NCBI GenBank assembly: GCA_913055895.1 | Contig: CAJXLE010000005.1 | Span: 1-40,412 of the forward strand | Direction of reading: 5' to 3' | Source of the DNA: an uncultured Bacteroidota bacterium | GTDB taxonomy: Bacteria; Bacteroidota; Bacteroidia; Bacteroidales; UBA12077 | Length of the DNA: 40,412 nt | In this document: positions 8,318-16,625 of the stretch, one piece after another | How the letters are laid out: each line of letters begins with the position of its first letter | Position numbering within the stretch: position 1 is the first letter of the stretch | Position numbers and translations under genes: made by a program | The notes under the pieces: generated by a model | Database searches by the model: none | Seen by the model: the letters and a program-made list of their open reading frames with translations, nothing else | Told to the model about the DNA's origin: nothing

Positions 8318-9499
8318 TTACTCCTCTTTTAACGCCAGGGCCGGAGGTATTTTGGAAGCCTGCAGGGCCGGATAAAAAACACTGACAAACACCAGCAGCA
8401 GGATCACCAACAGGGCTGCTGCCATACCTTTGATAAATAGGCTCCATTCCACAGGCAGCAGGTCCAGGGCAGGTACCTGTACGATGATCAGAAAAGCCGG
8501 GATAAAAGCCATCAGGGTCATGGCCAGCAGCTCGGAAAAGATCAGGCCGCGCACATGTGAACGGGTGGCCCCTACTGCCCTTCGGATACCTATTTCCGAC
8601 CAGCGCTGGTTCACATTGTAACCCAGTATACCGATCAGGCCAAGGACCAGGTTGAAGATCAGAAAGCCCACCAGCAGGCCCACAAAAACCATGTCGCCAG
8701 AGCGGTTGGCGTTGGATACCTCCTTCATCGACTCCAGCGGCATGGACCGGGCTATCTTGTATTGATCCCTGGATAAGACCGAAAAAACTTCCCGGGCGTA
8801 CCCACGTGGCTGTGGATGGGTACCTTTCTCATACCTCACCAGCAGGTCGGTGCTGGCATAGACCCCGGTGGCCGGGTGGTTCATCGGAATGAAGATGGAA
8901 GGGCCCGAGGGCACAAAATCCCGGGTTTTAAAATGGCGAACCACCCCAATCACCCTGTATTGGTGCTCCATACCTTTTATACGCCGGCCCAGCGGGTCGC
9001 CCTCTGCGAAAAGTTCATCTGCCATGTCCCGGTTGATCACCGCGGGCACCACAGAAGGGGAACTCCCGTCAAAATCGCCGATCCAGCTCCCCTTTGCCAG
9101 CTCCAGGTTCAAGACTTGCCGAAAGCCTTTATCCACGTAATGGATGCGTGCGCTCGTGATGATCTCTCCATATTTGAATGACCAGCTGGAGGCCTGCATG
9201 ATATGGGGTGCCGCATACAGGGAAAAGCTGGCTGACTCCACCCCTTCCAGCTGTTCAATACGCTGGCGGATCTTCTCAAAATGATTGTGGGGACTTGCTT
9301 TCTCTCCTTCATGGTAGTTGATGTCCAGGCAATAAACCCGCTGGATGTCACATCCCGTACCTTCCAGGTAATTCGCTGCCTGGTCCACCATGTAGAGCAT
9401 GGTGGAAATGATGATCAGGAAGATGGCAAACAGTTCAAAAATGATGAAACCATATTTCCTCTTCTGGTTCCACATGATTTTAAATCCATGGAAAATCAT
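8318..9499 (-). CDS. ABC transporter permease, FtsX/MacB type (393 aa)
   Basis: This is a single-FtsX-domain permease of the MacB/LolCE class. It has an N-terminal membrane segment (about 17-37), a large periplasmic MacB-like core domain (about 40-265) and three C-terminal membrane segments (about 271-293, 322-345 and 358-383). The cytoplasmic coupling motif EIGIRRAVGATRSHV (after about 300) contacts the ATPase. Such permeases do not move substrate through the membrane in the classical way; they transmit ATPase motion to the periplasm (mechanotransmission). Its ATG overlaps the stop of the upstream permease gene in an ATGA, with GGAGG just before it, so translation of the two is coupled. The substrate is unknown. 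Confidence 0.92.
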   Translation of the reverse strand: MIFHGFKIMWNQKRKYGFIIFELFAIFLIIISTMLYMVDQAANYLEGTGCDIQRVYCLDINYHEGEKASPHNHFEKIRQRIEQLEGVESASFSLYAAPHIMQASSWSFKYGEIITSARIHYVDKGFRQVLNLELAKGSWIGDFDGSSPSVVPAVINRDMADELFAEGDPLGRRIKGMEHQYRVIGVVRHFKTRDFVPSGPSIFIPMNHPATGVYASTDLLVRYEKGTHPQPRGYAREVFSVLSRDQYKIARSMPLESMKEVSNANRSGDMVFVGLLVGFLIFNLVLGLIGILGYNVNQRWSEIGIRRAVGATRSHVRGLIFSELLAMTLMAFIPAFLIIVQVPALDLLPVEWSLFIKGMAAALLVILLLVFVSVFYPALQASKIPPALALKEE

Positions 9500-10758
9500 A
9501 ATACACCTCCTTTCATTACATAAGCGGGTTGCAGCCGGGAGATCCGCATGGCAGGTATCAACCCCGAGAGCACACTGAATATCAAAGAAACACCAATAAG
9601 TATGAAGAAAACCCCATAATTCAATTGCAGGGACACCTCCGACGGGTTGTTGATAAACCAGGCCGTAAAAACCTGCTCTTTAAAGCCGGTGGCAACTGCG
9701 TAAGCCATGATCAAGCCCATCACCCCGCCCAGGAAGGTGAGCAGGATGTTTTCGGTCATCACCTGCAGGGCCAGGTTCTTGCGGGTTGCCCCAAAAGCCT
9801 TCCTGATGGCTATTTCCTGGCTCCTTTCCTGAATGCGCGTCATGTTGATGCTCACCAGGTTGAGGGCCGGCAGGAAAAGGATCAGAAGGGCTTTACCTGC
9901 CATACCAAGATAGCTCATCCACAGGCCTCCATAAGCTTCGGGGTCGCGGTACCCTCTGAAGTAAATCTCTGCAGCCGGAGCCGGTCCTGCAAAAATCAGC
10001 TCCTGGTCGCCGTTCAAATTGTTCAACCGTTCGTTAACCTGACGTACCTGCTGTTGAATCTGCTCCCCGGTCCAGGTTTCAGTCGACCTGAAGGTTACGC
10101 CATAAGCGCCCGTATGACTGTAATCAGCATTCACAGGTGAATTGTTGCGCCGGGTATAGGGCAGCCATATCTGGGCGTAGGTGTTTCTGGAGAGTGAACT
10201 GACGTCTTCCACAACACCTGTTATCCGGTATACCTCCCCGTTGACGTCCATGGTGGTGCCGAGGGCATCCTTTTTGCCGAAGAGCTTACGGGCCAGGCTG
10301 CCTGAGACAACCGCGACATTGTGTTGTTCCTCAACATCCTTTTCATTGAAGGCATGTCCGTGAAGAAACCGGAAATCAAAGACCTTCCAAAAGTCTGCGT
10401 TGGTATACCGCAGGGAAAGATCACGAGCCCGGTTGTTTTTGAAGAAGGTTGCGCTGCCGGTTGACGAAAAAGCCAGGCTGTTGGGGGCAGCCAGCGGCCG
10501 GAAATGATTTTCAATGATGTTTAAAGGCACACCTCCCCAGGCTTCTGTCCCATCCTTACCATTGATCTTGACTTGCTGGATAAACAGCATCTCATCGTTG
10601 TTTTTCTCGGGACCCGATGGTTTGATGGACATCTCCACCTTGAGCACCATGATCATGATGACCATCACCGGTATGCTTATCCCAAAGAGGCTTAGGAAGG
10701 TAAAAAACCGGTTTTTTCGCAGTTGTTCCCAGAACTGTTGCAGATTCAAATATTTCAT
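9496..10758 (-). CDS. ABC transporter permease, FtsX/MacB type (420 aa)
   Basis: This is a second single-FtsX permease, paired with the next gene. I take the start MKYLNLQQFWEQLRKNRFF rather than the 15-codon-longer ORF, because the basic amphipathic start is typical of the family and the extra residues are not. It has membrane segment 1 (about 19-41), a periplasmic MacB-like domain (about 45-275) and three membrane segments in the last 140 residues, with the coupling motif EIAIRKAFGATRKNL. It is similar to, but clearly diverged from, the following permease, so the two may form a heterodimer around one ATPase dimer. It lies 172 bp after the ATPase gene, an unusually wide gap inside this operon. 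Confidence 0.9.
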   Translation of the reverse strand: MKYLNLQQFWEQLRKNRFFTFLSLFGISIPVMVIMIMVLKVEMSIKPSGPEKNNDEMLFIQQVKINGKDGTEAWGGVPLNIIENHFRPLAAPNSLAFSSTGSATFFKNNRARDLSLRYTNADFWKVFDFRFLHGHAFNEKDVEEQHNVAVVSGSLARKLFGKKDALGTTMDVNGEVYRITGVVEDVSSLSRNTYAQIWLPYTRRNNSPVNADYSHTGAYGVTFRSTETWTGEQIQQQVRQVNERLNNLNGDQELIFAGPAPAAEIYFRGYRDPEAYGGLWMSYLGMAGKALLILFLPALNLVSINMTRIQERSQEIAIRKAFGATRKNLALQVMTENILLTFLGGVMGLIMAYAVATGFKEQVFTAWFINNPSEVSLQLNYGVFFILIGVSLIFSVLSGLIPAMRISRLQPAYVMKGGVL

Positions 10759-10930
10759 ACGATTATTTTTTTTTCTAATAATTTGGCCATATGGAACCTG
10801 CATGAATAATCGTGTCCCTGTTGTGAAGGTTACTGGATGCAGGTTTCATTTGATTGTGTTATAATTCATCTATAGGTCAAATGGAGCTTACTCTTCCACA
10901 AGGGGTCAAAATACCTCGTTTTCTGATCTT

Positions 10931-11596
10931 TCAATTGACCTGTCTGCCATCAAAAAGGTGCACGATACGTCCTGTTTGGCTTGACAGCGACCGGTCGTGG
11001 GTCACCATCACAATGGTGGTGCCCAGTTCACTGTTCAGGGACCTGAGCAAAAGCATGACTTCCTCACCCATTTTGCTGTCGAGGTTTCCCGTGGGCTCGT
11101 CGGCCAGCAGCAGTTCAGGTTTGCCGGCAATGGCACGGGCCACTGCCACCCGCTGGCACTGTCCGCCTGAAAGCTCGGAGGGAAAGTGTCCCGACCGGTG
11201 TTTGAGACCCACCTGCTCCAGGACTTCCTGCGCCCTCATTTTCCGCTTTTTAGCAGGCATATTGCGGTACAAAAGTGGCAGTTCCACATTGTCGAGCACA
11301 TTGAGAGAGGGTATCAGGTGGAAATTCTGAAAGACGAACCCCAGCTTGTGGTTTCTCATCATAGCCAGCGATTTGTCGCTTTTGCCATTGATGGGGGTTC
11401 CGTCAAGGAAAAGCCGTCCTCCGGTGGGATTATCCAGGAGGCCCATCACATTGAGCAGGGTTGATTTGCCGCAGCCTGAGGGGCCCATGACTGAGAGAAA
11501 TTCACCCTTTTGAATCTTCAGGTTGATGCTGTCCAGGGCCAGGGTTTCAATGGTCTTTGTCCGGTAAAGCTTGCTGATGTTTTCCAGTTCTATCAT
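10931..11596 (-). CDS. ABC transporter ATP-binding protein, LolD/MacB type
   Basis: This 221-aa ATPase powers the adjacent permeases. All catalytic motifs are present: Walker A GPSGCGKST (38-46), Q-loop Gln90 (FVFQNFHL), signature LSGGQ (142-146), Walker B LLLADE (162-167), D-loop NLDS and switch His200 (VTHD). The LolD/MacB-type features (GLLDNPTGG after Walker A and the FQNFHLIPSLNVLDNV stretch) place it in the class that partners FtsX permeases. It is the only ATPase gene in the window, while four FtsX-type permease genes lie nearby, so it may serve all of them. It follows the adaptor gene by 16 bp. Confidence 0.95.
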   Translation of the reverse strand: MIELENISKLYRTKTIETLALDSINLKIQKGEFLSVMGPSGCGKSTLLNVMGLLDNPTGGRLFLDGTPINGKSDKSLAMMRNHKLGFVFQNFHLIPSLNVLDNVELPLLYRNMPAKKRKMRAQEVLEQVGLKHRSGHFPSELSGGQCQRVAVARAIAGKPELLLADEPTGNLDSKMGEEVMLLLRSLNSELGTTIVMVTHDRSLSSQTGRIVHLFDGRQVN

Positions 11597-11612
11597 GTGT
11601 AAAAGGGTTTAT

Positions 11613-12866
11613 TTAATTTTTGTATTTCAATCGCTGATGATCGGGGTATTTATCGTATATGGCGCTGCTGAGCACCACTTTTTGTCCGGCTTCCAGCCCC
11701 CCTTTCACCACCACATGGTGGTATGAACAGGAGCCCAGCACCACCTTTTTTCGAAGCAGTTCGCCGTTTTCCAGCACAAAAAGCTCGGTTCGGCCTTCTC
11801 CCTGGTAATATGCGGTATGTGGTATTCGGAGGGTATCGCAAAGATTTTGCTGGACCAGTCGTATCTCCACCTTTTTTTGCGCTTTCAGTCCGGGGTAAGA
11901 GGAATGTTCCAGTTTCACCGAATAGTTGATGTCGCCATGCTCCACACCGGGGGTAAGGCTGCTTACGTGGCCGTATAAAGCAGTATCGTCGACCAGTACC
12001 ATGGCCTGCTGTCCGGTATATACCTTATCCACCATCTTGTCGGGCAATGCGCCCCGTATGCGAAAAACATCGAGGTTGGAGACCCTGGCCACTTCCTGGC
12101 CTGAGGTGACCGTCTGACCGGGTGTAACGGCTATCCGGGTTACCACACCGTTCATGGAGGGCCTTATATCCGCCTGTTTTAACAGCTGCTGCATCTCCTC
12201 CAGCTCCTGCCGCTTCATAGCCATTTGCAGTTTCAGGGATGACATATCCAGGCGGATCATTCTTTTAAAGGAGGCATATTCTTTCTCTAGTTTTTGTTGT
12301 TCCAGCTTACTCAGCTGATAATCGATCTTGGCCTGTTCCACCGACTGAAGGGATGTCCCGCCAATCCCGAGCAACTCTTTCTCCTTCTCATAATGCGCCC
12401 TCAAACGGGCTGTGGTCAGGGAATCAGCCCGCAAATCACTTTCAAGTCCAAGCCTTCTTTCCCTGAGCTCTTCCTTCTTACGCTTTACGCTGTTCTCTTT
12501 CAAAGCCACCTCCTGCCTTACTTTTCTGTACTTGCGCTTCAGGGCATCCAGGTCAAGGGCGATCAGGCTGCTGGTGGTGTCGACCGTATCACCCGGGTGG
12601 TGGTTGACCTTCAGAACCTTTGCATGAACCGGTGTGGTGATCACTTCGTGGTATACCGGCTCCACCTTACCACCGGTGCTGACGCTTGTAACGACGTCTC
12701 CTCGTGTTACCGGGGCCACCTGGTAACCATCAAGCTCCACCACAGGTTCCATGAAGGAGGGGATGACAAGCCACATGCCCGCAAAGACAAGCAGGATGGA
12801 AAACCCTGTGATCCACCGCCTGAGGGTTCTTTTGCGCAAATACGATTTCGACAAATCTCGGTCCAT
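11613..12866 (-). CDS. HlyD/MacA-like periplasmic adaptor (membrane fusion) protein
   Basis: This is the periplasmic adaptor of the ABC system and the first gene of its operon. From the start MDRDLSKSYLRKRTLRRW it has 417 aa. It has a basic N-terminus, one membrane anchor (about 18-36), the first half of a lipoyl-like domain (about 60-100, HHPGDTVD), a long coiled-coil hairpin (about 105-232), the second lipoyl half (235-265, TPGQTVTSGQEV) and beta-barrel and membrane-proximal domains. The listed ORF begins 28 codons earlier, but that would put the start upstream of the sigma-54 promoter at 12887-12902. The start I chose is about 9 nt from the predicted transcription start. No TolC-type outer-membrane factor is encoded in the window. 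Confidence 0.9.
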   Translation of the reverse strand: MDRDLSKSYLRKRTLRRWITGFSILLVFAGMWLVIPSFMEPVVELDGYQVAPVTRGDVVTSVSTGGKVEPVYHEVITTPVHAKVLKVNHHPGDTVDTTSSLIALDLDALKRKYRKVRQEVALKENSVKRKKEELRERRLGLESDLRADSLTTARLRAHYEKEKELLGIGGTSLQSVEQAKIDYQLSKLEQQKLEKEYASFKRMIRLDMSSLKLQMAMKRQELEEMQQLLKQADIRPSMNGVVTRIAVTPGQTVTSGQEVARVSNLDVFRIRGALPDKMVDKVYTGQQAMVLVDDTALYGHVSSLTPGVEHGDINYSVKLEHSSYPGLKAQKKVEIRLVQQNLCDTLRIPHTAYYQGEGRTELFVLENGELLRKKVVLGSCSYHHVVVKGGLEAGQKVVLSSAIYDKYPDHQRLKYKN

Positions 12867-12886
12867 CGGTTTTTGACCAAAGCTTA

Positions 12887-12902
12887 GCAAGCTCCCTGCC
12901 AA
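12887..12902 (-). promoter_or_regulatory. Sigma-54 (-24/-12) promoter of the hlyD operon
   Basis: Read on the minus strand the sequence is TTGGCAGGGAGCTTGC, followed by TAAG. It matches the sigma-54 consensus TTGGCACGnnnnTTGC except at two positions within the CACG block, and it has the required GG-to-GC spacing of 12. The predicted transcription start is near 12875, about 9 nt before the chosen ATG of the adaptor gene. The operon it drives encodes a sigma-54 activator, which is strong contextual support. Confidence 0.8.
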
Positions 12903-12955
12903 AAATGTTATCAATCTGATATTGTGTATTTTAATCATGAACCCATGCATCCCTT

Positions 12956-12992
12956 CCTGTCCACAAATGGACAGGTTGTCCGCAAGTCAACA
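12956..12992. promoter_or_regulatory. Tandem activator-binding sites upstream of the hlyD promoter
   Basis: A perfect 8-4-8 dyad, CCTGTCCA-CAAA-TGGACAGG (12956-12975), is followed at a 19-bp offset by a weaker copy, TGTCCGCAAGTCAACA (12977-12992), which matches the core TGTCCACAAATGGACA at 12 of 16 positions. Both lie about 55-90 bp upstream of the -24 box, a normal distance for enhancer sites of NtrC-type activators. The response regulator of this operon is the likely ligand; this is inference. Confidence 0.65.
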
Positions 12993-13016
12993 ACATTGTG
13001 GGGCAACCATTAAAAA

Positions 13017-13036
13017 GCCCCGCGTGGAAGCGGGGC
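13017..13036 (-). terminator. Rho-independent terminator of the S46 peptidase gene
   Basis: On the minus strand GCCCCGC-TTCCAC-GCGGGGC is followed by TTTTTA, a textbook intrinsic terminator with a 7-bp GC-rich stem. It lies 67 bp after the peptidase stop and just upstream of the activator sites of the hlyD operon. It therefore insulates that operon from read-through. Confidence 0.9.
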
Positions 13037-13103
13037 GTTAAAACATTTTTGTCATGCAGGTTTCAGGACCAGCCAGGGGCCATCCTGATATCTCTCATAG
13101 CAT

Positions 13104-15272
13104 CTAGTTGACAAGATCCATCTCTTCAATAAGCCAGTCGACCTCACCGTATTTGTCCAGTATAAAGAGCAAATAGCGGATATCGGTACAGACGGTTTTC
13201 TGCATGCCCTCCTCATACTCAATGTCGCCTGTCATACCTTCCCAGTTGCTGTCGAAAGCCAGGCCGATGAGCTCGCCTTCGCCGTTCATCACAGGGCTGC
13301 CTGAATTGCCTCCGGTAATGTCGTTGTCGGTTATGAAACACACCGGCATCTGGCCGTTGTCGCCATATATTCCGTAGTCTTTTTTGCTGTAGAGTTTTTT
13401 AAGCTTATCGGGTATGATGAACTCGTAATTGTCGGGGTCTTCCTTTTCCATCACCCCTTCCAGGGTGGTATAATATTTATATTTTACCGCATCTCGGGCC
13501 TGGTAACCTCCCACCTCACCATAGGTCAGGCGCATGGTAAAATTGGCATCGGGATAGAAGGTCTTTTCCGGCTGCATCTCCATCACCCCTTTGACGAAAA
13601 GGCGCTGACCCTTCTGCAGCTGGTTGTCGTATTCACTGGAGCGGTCCCTGAGCTGGTAATACTTATCATAGGCCGATTCAGATAAAACATATGCCGGATC
13701 ATTGCGAAGCTGCTCCAGGCCGGGATCATCCAGGAAACCTTCAAAGCGGCTTGGATCGGTAAAGATGGAGTTGGCGAAAACATCAACTGCAACAGCCGAC
13801 ACATCGTCCTGGTGTTTACCCAGGTACTTTTTCAGGGCTTCCGGATAAAAACGCTGATCGATGTCCGCCTGGAGCATTTTCCACAGGGCCTGGGCTATCT
13901 CCAGGTCTGTCGTCCGGTGGTAATCCCGAAAATATTGTCTCCCCTGTTCTCTGAGCCTTTTCACTTCCTTTCTCAGGTCCTTACCTTTGAACAGGCGCTT
14001 GAGGAAGGAACGGTCCAGGAGCTGCTCCAGCTTCCTGGCACTGCGTGCAAAGCCCACCAGTTCCGGTCCGTAGAGCATGGTTTCACGAAGGTACTGGCCT
14101 GCATGCTCATATTCCCGGCGTTGCTCGTATGCCTGCTGTATCATGTCGAGGGTATTGCCGTATTTTTCTTCTCTTTCAGGCCGGCCATTGATCCACTGGA
14201 TGAAGTTTTTCTCCAGCTTTTTTCTCTTGGACAGCAGGTCGATCCTTTTGAAGCCTTCCATCTGTCCAATGCTGTATTTCCAGTAGTTGCTGGTGCCTTT
14301 ATACTTGGAGGCATACATGATTCGGTGTTCGGGGCTTCTGTTCATGATCTTGTTCATGATTTCCAGCTTTTTGCCCCTTATCTTGATGCGGTTGGGATGT
14401 TCAACTTCCTGGAGTTCACGGATGCCGTAGGAAGTCATAAACCGATCGGTGTTGCCCGGGTAGCCCATGATCATGGCAAAATCGCCTTCCTCAACTCCTT
14501 TCACAGAGACAGGCAGGTGGTGTTTGGGCTGGTAGGGCACATTGTTGGGGGAATAATCGGCCGGTTTGCCTTCGGGCGACATGTAGACGCGGAAGATGGC
14601 AAAATCGGCCTTGTGACGCGGCCACATCCAGTTGTCGGTAAGGCTGCCAAAGTCGCCTATCGAGGTTGGAGGAGAGGCCACCAAACGGACATCCTTATAG
14701 GTTTCGTAGACCATCATGTAGTATTGATTGCCTTCATAGAAGGGGCGGACGGTGGCAGAAAAGTGTGTGCCCTCCTCCGCTTCTTCCTCCACCTTATTGC
14801 TGATCTGCCTGATGCGCTGCTGCCGCTCTGTTTCGCTCATGCCTGGATCAACGCTGTTGAGCACCTGGTCGGTGACATCTTCGATGCGTTTGAGAAAGCG
14901 CACACTTAAGCCGGGGTTGGGCAATTCATCGTCCATCGACTGGGCCCAGAACCCATTCTTCAGATAATCGTTCTCGACGGTGCTGTGCGACTGTATCCTG
15001 CCATATCCGCAGTGCATGTTGGTGAGCAAAAGTCCCTGGTCGGTGATCATCTCGCCGGTGCATCCGCCCCCAAAAATCACAATGGCATCTTTGAGGCTGG
15101 ACTGGTTGATGCTGTATATGTCCTGGGCATCGAGCTTCAAACCTTTCTCTGTCAACTCACCATAGTCAAGCTGCTTCAAAAGGTTTACCATCCACATTCC
15201 CTCATCGGCCCTGGTGAGGTGAGAAAATAGCAGGGGGATGGTGATCAAAACGGCAAAGGTCAGTTTTTTCAT
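13104..15272 (-). CDS. S46 family dipeptidyl-peptidase, DPP11-like
   Basis: This is a periplasmic serine exopeptidase that removes dipeptides from peptide N-termini, used by asaccharolytic and proteolytic Bacteroidota to feed on peptides. It has 722 aa, the full family length, with a signal peptide at 1-22 (cut near TRADEG). The chymotrypsin-like catalytic residues are His87 (TNMHCG), Asp223 (KADFAIF) and Ser657 (GGNSGSP), with a helical insertion (about 290-560) that caps the active site. The residue after LAFD, which separates DPP7 (Gly) from DPP11 (Arg or Ser) in published work, is Ser675, so preference for Asp or Glu at the penultimate position is expected. The gene has its own TATATTTG promoter element and a strong terminator. 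Confidence 0.93.
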   Translation of the reverse strand: MKKLTFAVLITIPLLFSHLTRADEGMWMVNLLKQLDYGELTEKGLKLDAQDIYSINQSSLKDAIVIFGGGCTGEMITDQGLLLTNMHCGYGRIQSHSTVENDYLKNGFWAQSMDDELPNPGLSVRFLKRIEDVTDQVLNSVDPGMSETERQQRIRQISNKVEEEAEEGTHFSATVRPFYEGNQYYMMVYETYKDVRLVASPPTSIGDFGSLTDNWMWPRHKADFAIFRVYMSPEGKPADYSPNNVPYQPKHHLPVSVKGVEEGDFAMIMGYPGNTDRFMTSYGIRELQEVEHPNRIKIRGKKLEIMNKIMNRSPEHRIMYASKYKGTSNYWKYSIGQMEGFKRIDLLSKRKKLEKNFIQWINGRPEREEKYGNTLDMIQQAYEQRREYEHAGQYLRETMLYGPELVGFARSARKLEQLLDRSFLKRLFKGKDLRKEVKRLREQGRQYFRDYHRTTDLEIAQALWKMLQADIDQRFYPEALKKYLGKHQDDVSAVAVDVFANSIFTDPSRFEGFLDDPGLEQLRNDPAYVLSESAYDKYYQLRDRSSEYDNQLQKGQRLFVKGVMEMQPEKTFYPDANFTMRLTYGEVGGYQARDAVKYKYYTTLEGVMEKEDPDNYEFIIPDKLKKLYSKKDYGIYGDNGQMPVCFITDNDITGGNSGSPVMNGEGELIGLAFDSNWEGMTGDIEYEEGMQKTVCTDIRYLLFILDKYGEVDWLIEEMDLVN

Positions 15273-15329
15273 GATGTTCTGTTTTTTGTTTTATAAGGAT
15301 ATTATGGGGTTCGTTATTTCAGACCCCTG

Positions 15330-15337
15330 CAAATATA
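15330..15337 (-). promoter_or_regulatory. Bacteroidota -7 element of the S46 peptidase gene
   Basis: The minus strand reads TATATTTG, a perfect TAnnTTTG match to the -7 element of the Bacteroidota housekeeping sigma factor. It lies about 58 bp before the ATG. I found no good TTTG at the -33 position. Confidence 0.5.
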
Positions 15338-15490
15338 CTTCGTTTAATAAGCCCGATTGCATCCGGGATGAAAAACACCTGCTGTTGCAGATCATACTGA
15401 AGAGTTTTTTCAGCCCGGTTAATAGCGTTTCTCTTTTGAACAAGCTATTGTGAAACACCACCAGCAAGGAGACCATGGCTTTCATCCTGG

Positions 15491-15527
15491 AAAATAAAAA
15501 GAAGGACGCAGCTGGTGTGCGCCCTTC
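15491..15527 (-). terminator. Terminator of the NTF2-like protein gene
   Basis: On the minus strand GAAGGGCGCA (complement of 15518-15527) pairs with TGCGTCCTTC (complement of 15501-15510), with one mismatch in a 10-bp stem. TTTTTATTTT follows. It lies 50 bp after the stop of the minus-strand gene at 15577. Confidence 0.75.
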
Positions 15528-15576
15528 CGGAAAAAGTGTTAAAAAACTGCTTAGCTTTTTACAGGCTGAAAACCAC

Positions 15577-16029
15577 CTATTCGTGGCGATAATAGATTTT
15601 GCTGACGATCTGCCAGCCTTCATCAAACTTATAAAGCTGAAGGTAATCGGTAAAAAGCTTCTTTTCTTTCTGGTACAGCTCAATTTTGGCCATGGCTGCG
15701 TTGCCGGTGACATCGATCGATTTGTACTTGCAGGTGATCTTTTCTTCCTCGGGTCTGCCGTCGGGATTATTGGCCTTGCGTTTCTCAAAGCTTTCGATCC
15801 AACTGTAGATGGGAAATTTGGTGAGCATGTCGTTGCCGTTCACACCCAACAGGTTGAAACCGGGATGAAAACCATTTTTGATATCTTCCAGTTTGCCAAG
15901 GTTTTGGAGGCCGTCTACATAAGCGGTCTGTATGACCTTCTGGATGGCTTCTTTTTCCTTTTCTGTGTCGTTTGCCCGGGCTGCAAAAACAAAAATGGCC
16001 AGGGCTAAAAAAAGTACGGTCTTTTTCAT
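15577..16029 (-). CDS. Exported NTF2-like (putative lumazine-binding/SnoaL-type) protein
   Basis: This is a 150-aa protein with a signal peptide at 1-19 (ending AARAND) and a single cone-shaped NTF2-like domain. The pattern EAIQKVIQTAYVDGLQNLGKLEDIKNGFHPGFNLL, then strands ending LQLYKFDEGWQIVSKIYY, is typical of the 'putative lumazine-binding' group common in Bacteroidota. Members are mostly uncharacterised; some NTF2-like proteins are enzymes and others only bind ligands. It starts 43 bp after the small unknown gene upstream and has its own terminator, so the two are probably one short transcript. Confidence 0.8.
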   Translation of the reverse strand: MKKTVLFLALAIFVFAARANDTEKEKEAIQKVIQTAYVDGLQNLGKLEDIKNGFHPGFNLLGVNGNDMLTKFPIYSWIESFEKRKANNPDGRPEEEKITCKYKSIDVTGNAAMAKIELYQKEKKLFTDYLQLYKFDEGWQIVSKIYYRHE

Positions 16030-16072
16030 CTTTATCTATTTATAGGGTTAAGCAATCCAATGACTAAGATAA

Positions 16073-16372
16073 TCATTCCATCCGGTTTTTCTTTCTGAAC
16101 AGCACCTGTATGTACTTCGAATTCTCAGGAGGATTGAATATCTGGACCAGCTCCCAGCTTTTGTCATAAGTGTTGATGGCCTTCCTGAGTCTTTCAATCC
16201 GCGCAATGGAGCGGGTCAGATCATCTTTCCCGGCACTGAGCTCATCCTCGGCATCCCAGAGGAATGATTCTATGCGAAAGTCGTAAGATATCTTTTTGTC
16301 GCCAATTTTCAGGTACAGTTCGGCGACTTCATCTTCTTCAAATCCGGGTATGGGAACACAAATGTCTTTCAT
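16073..16372 (-). CDS. Hypothetical cytoplasmic protein (99 aa)
   Basis: I do not recognise this 99-aa protein. It has no signal peptide or membrane segment. The N-terminus is acidic (CVPIPGFEEDEVAELYLKIG), the middle is helical and charged (about 40-70), and the C-terminus is a beta-rich basic stretch ending KYIQVLFRKKNRME. Composition and codon use match the neighbours, and it lies 43 bp before the NTF2-like gene on the same strand, which supports a real gene. No function is proposed. Confidence 0.6.
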   Translation of the reverse strand: MKDICVPIPGFEEDEVAELYLKIGDKKISYDFRIESFLWDAEDELSAGKDDLTRSIARIERLRKAINTYDKSWELVQIFNPPENSKYIQVLFRKKNRME

Positions 16373-16625
16373 AGCATATCGCTTTAGGAGTTAAAAATCA
16401 TCGACCCCGAGGCTTTTCCGACGGGGGGGAGGAGCCAGCCTACCTGCAGGACGGGTGGGTTTGGTTAGCTGAGTGAGCGAACATCGCCTCTTGTTTTCCA
16501 TCAAAAAACAAGCACCGTACCAAAAAAGGTAAAACCCTGACAACCAAAGCCAAAAACAAACAACTGTCAGTAACGGACTTTCTTCCCGTGTCAAGATGAT
16601 ACATTGCTGTGCGGTTGCGTACGTT

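Larger units (their letters stand above)
15273..15576. other. Intergenic region upstream of the S46 peptidase gene
   Basis: This 304-bp stretch holds the S46 promoter element (15330-15337) and, nearer the NTF2-like gene, that gene's terminator (15501-15527). The ORFs listed across it are frame shadows. Nothing else stands out. Confidence 0.5.

Noticed and set aside
10759-10930. Possible promoter (TGGCC...TTAG) in the 172-bp gap between ATPase and permease genes
   Set aside because: The -12 half does not match TTGC and no activator sites precede it. The wide gap stays unexplained.
13812-14909. 365-aa ORF antisense to the S46 peptidase
   Set aside because: Shadow of a full-length, motif-complete peptidase gene.
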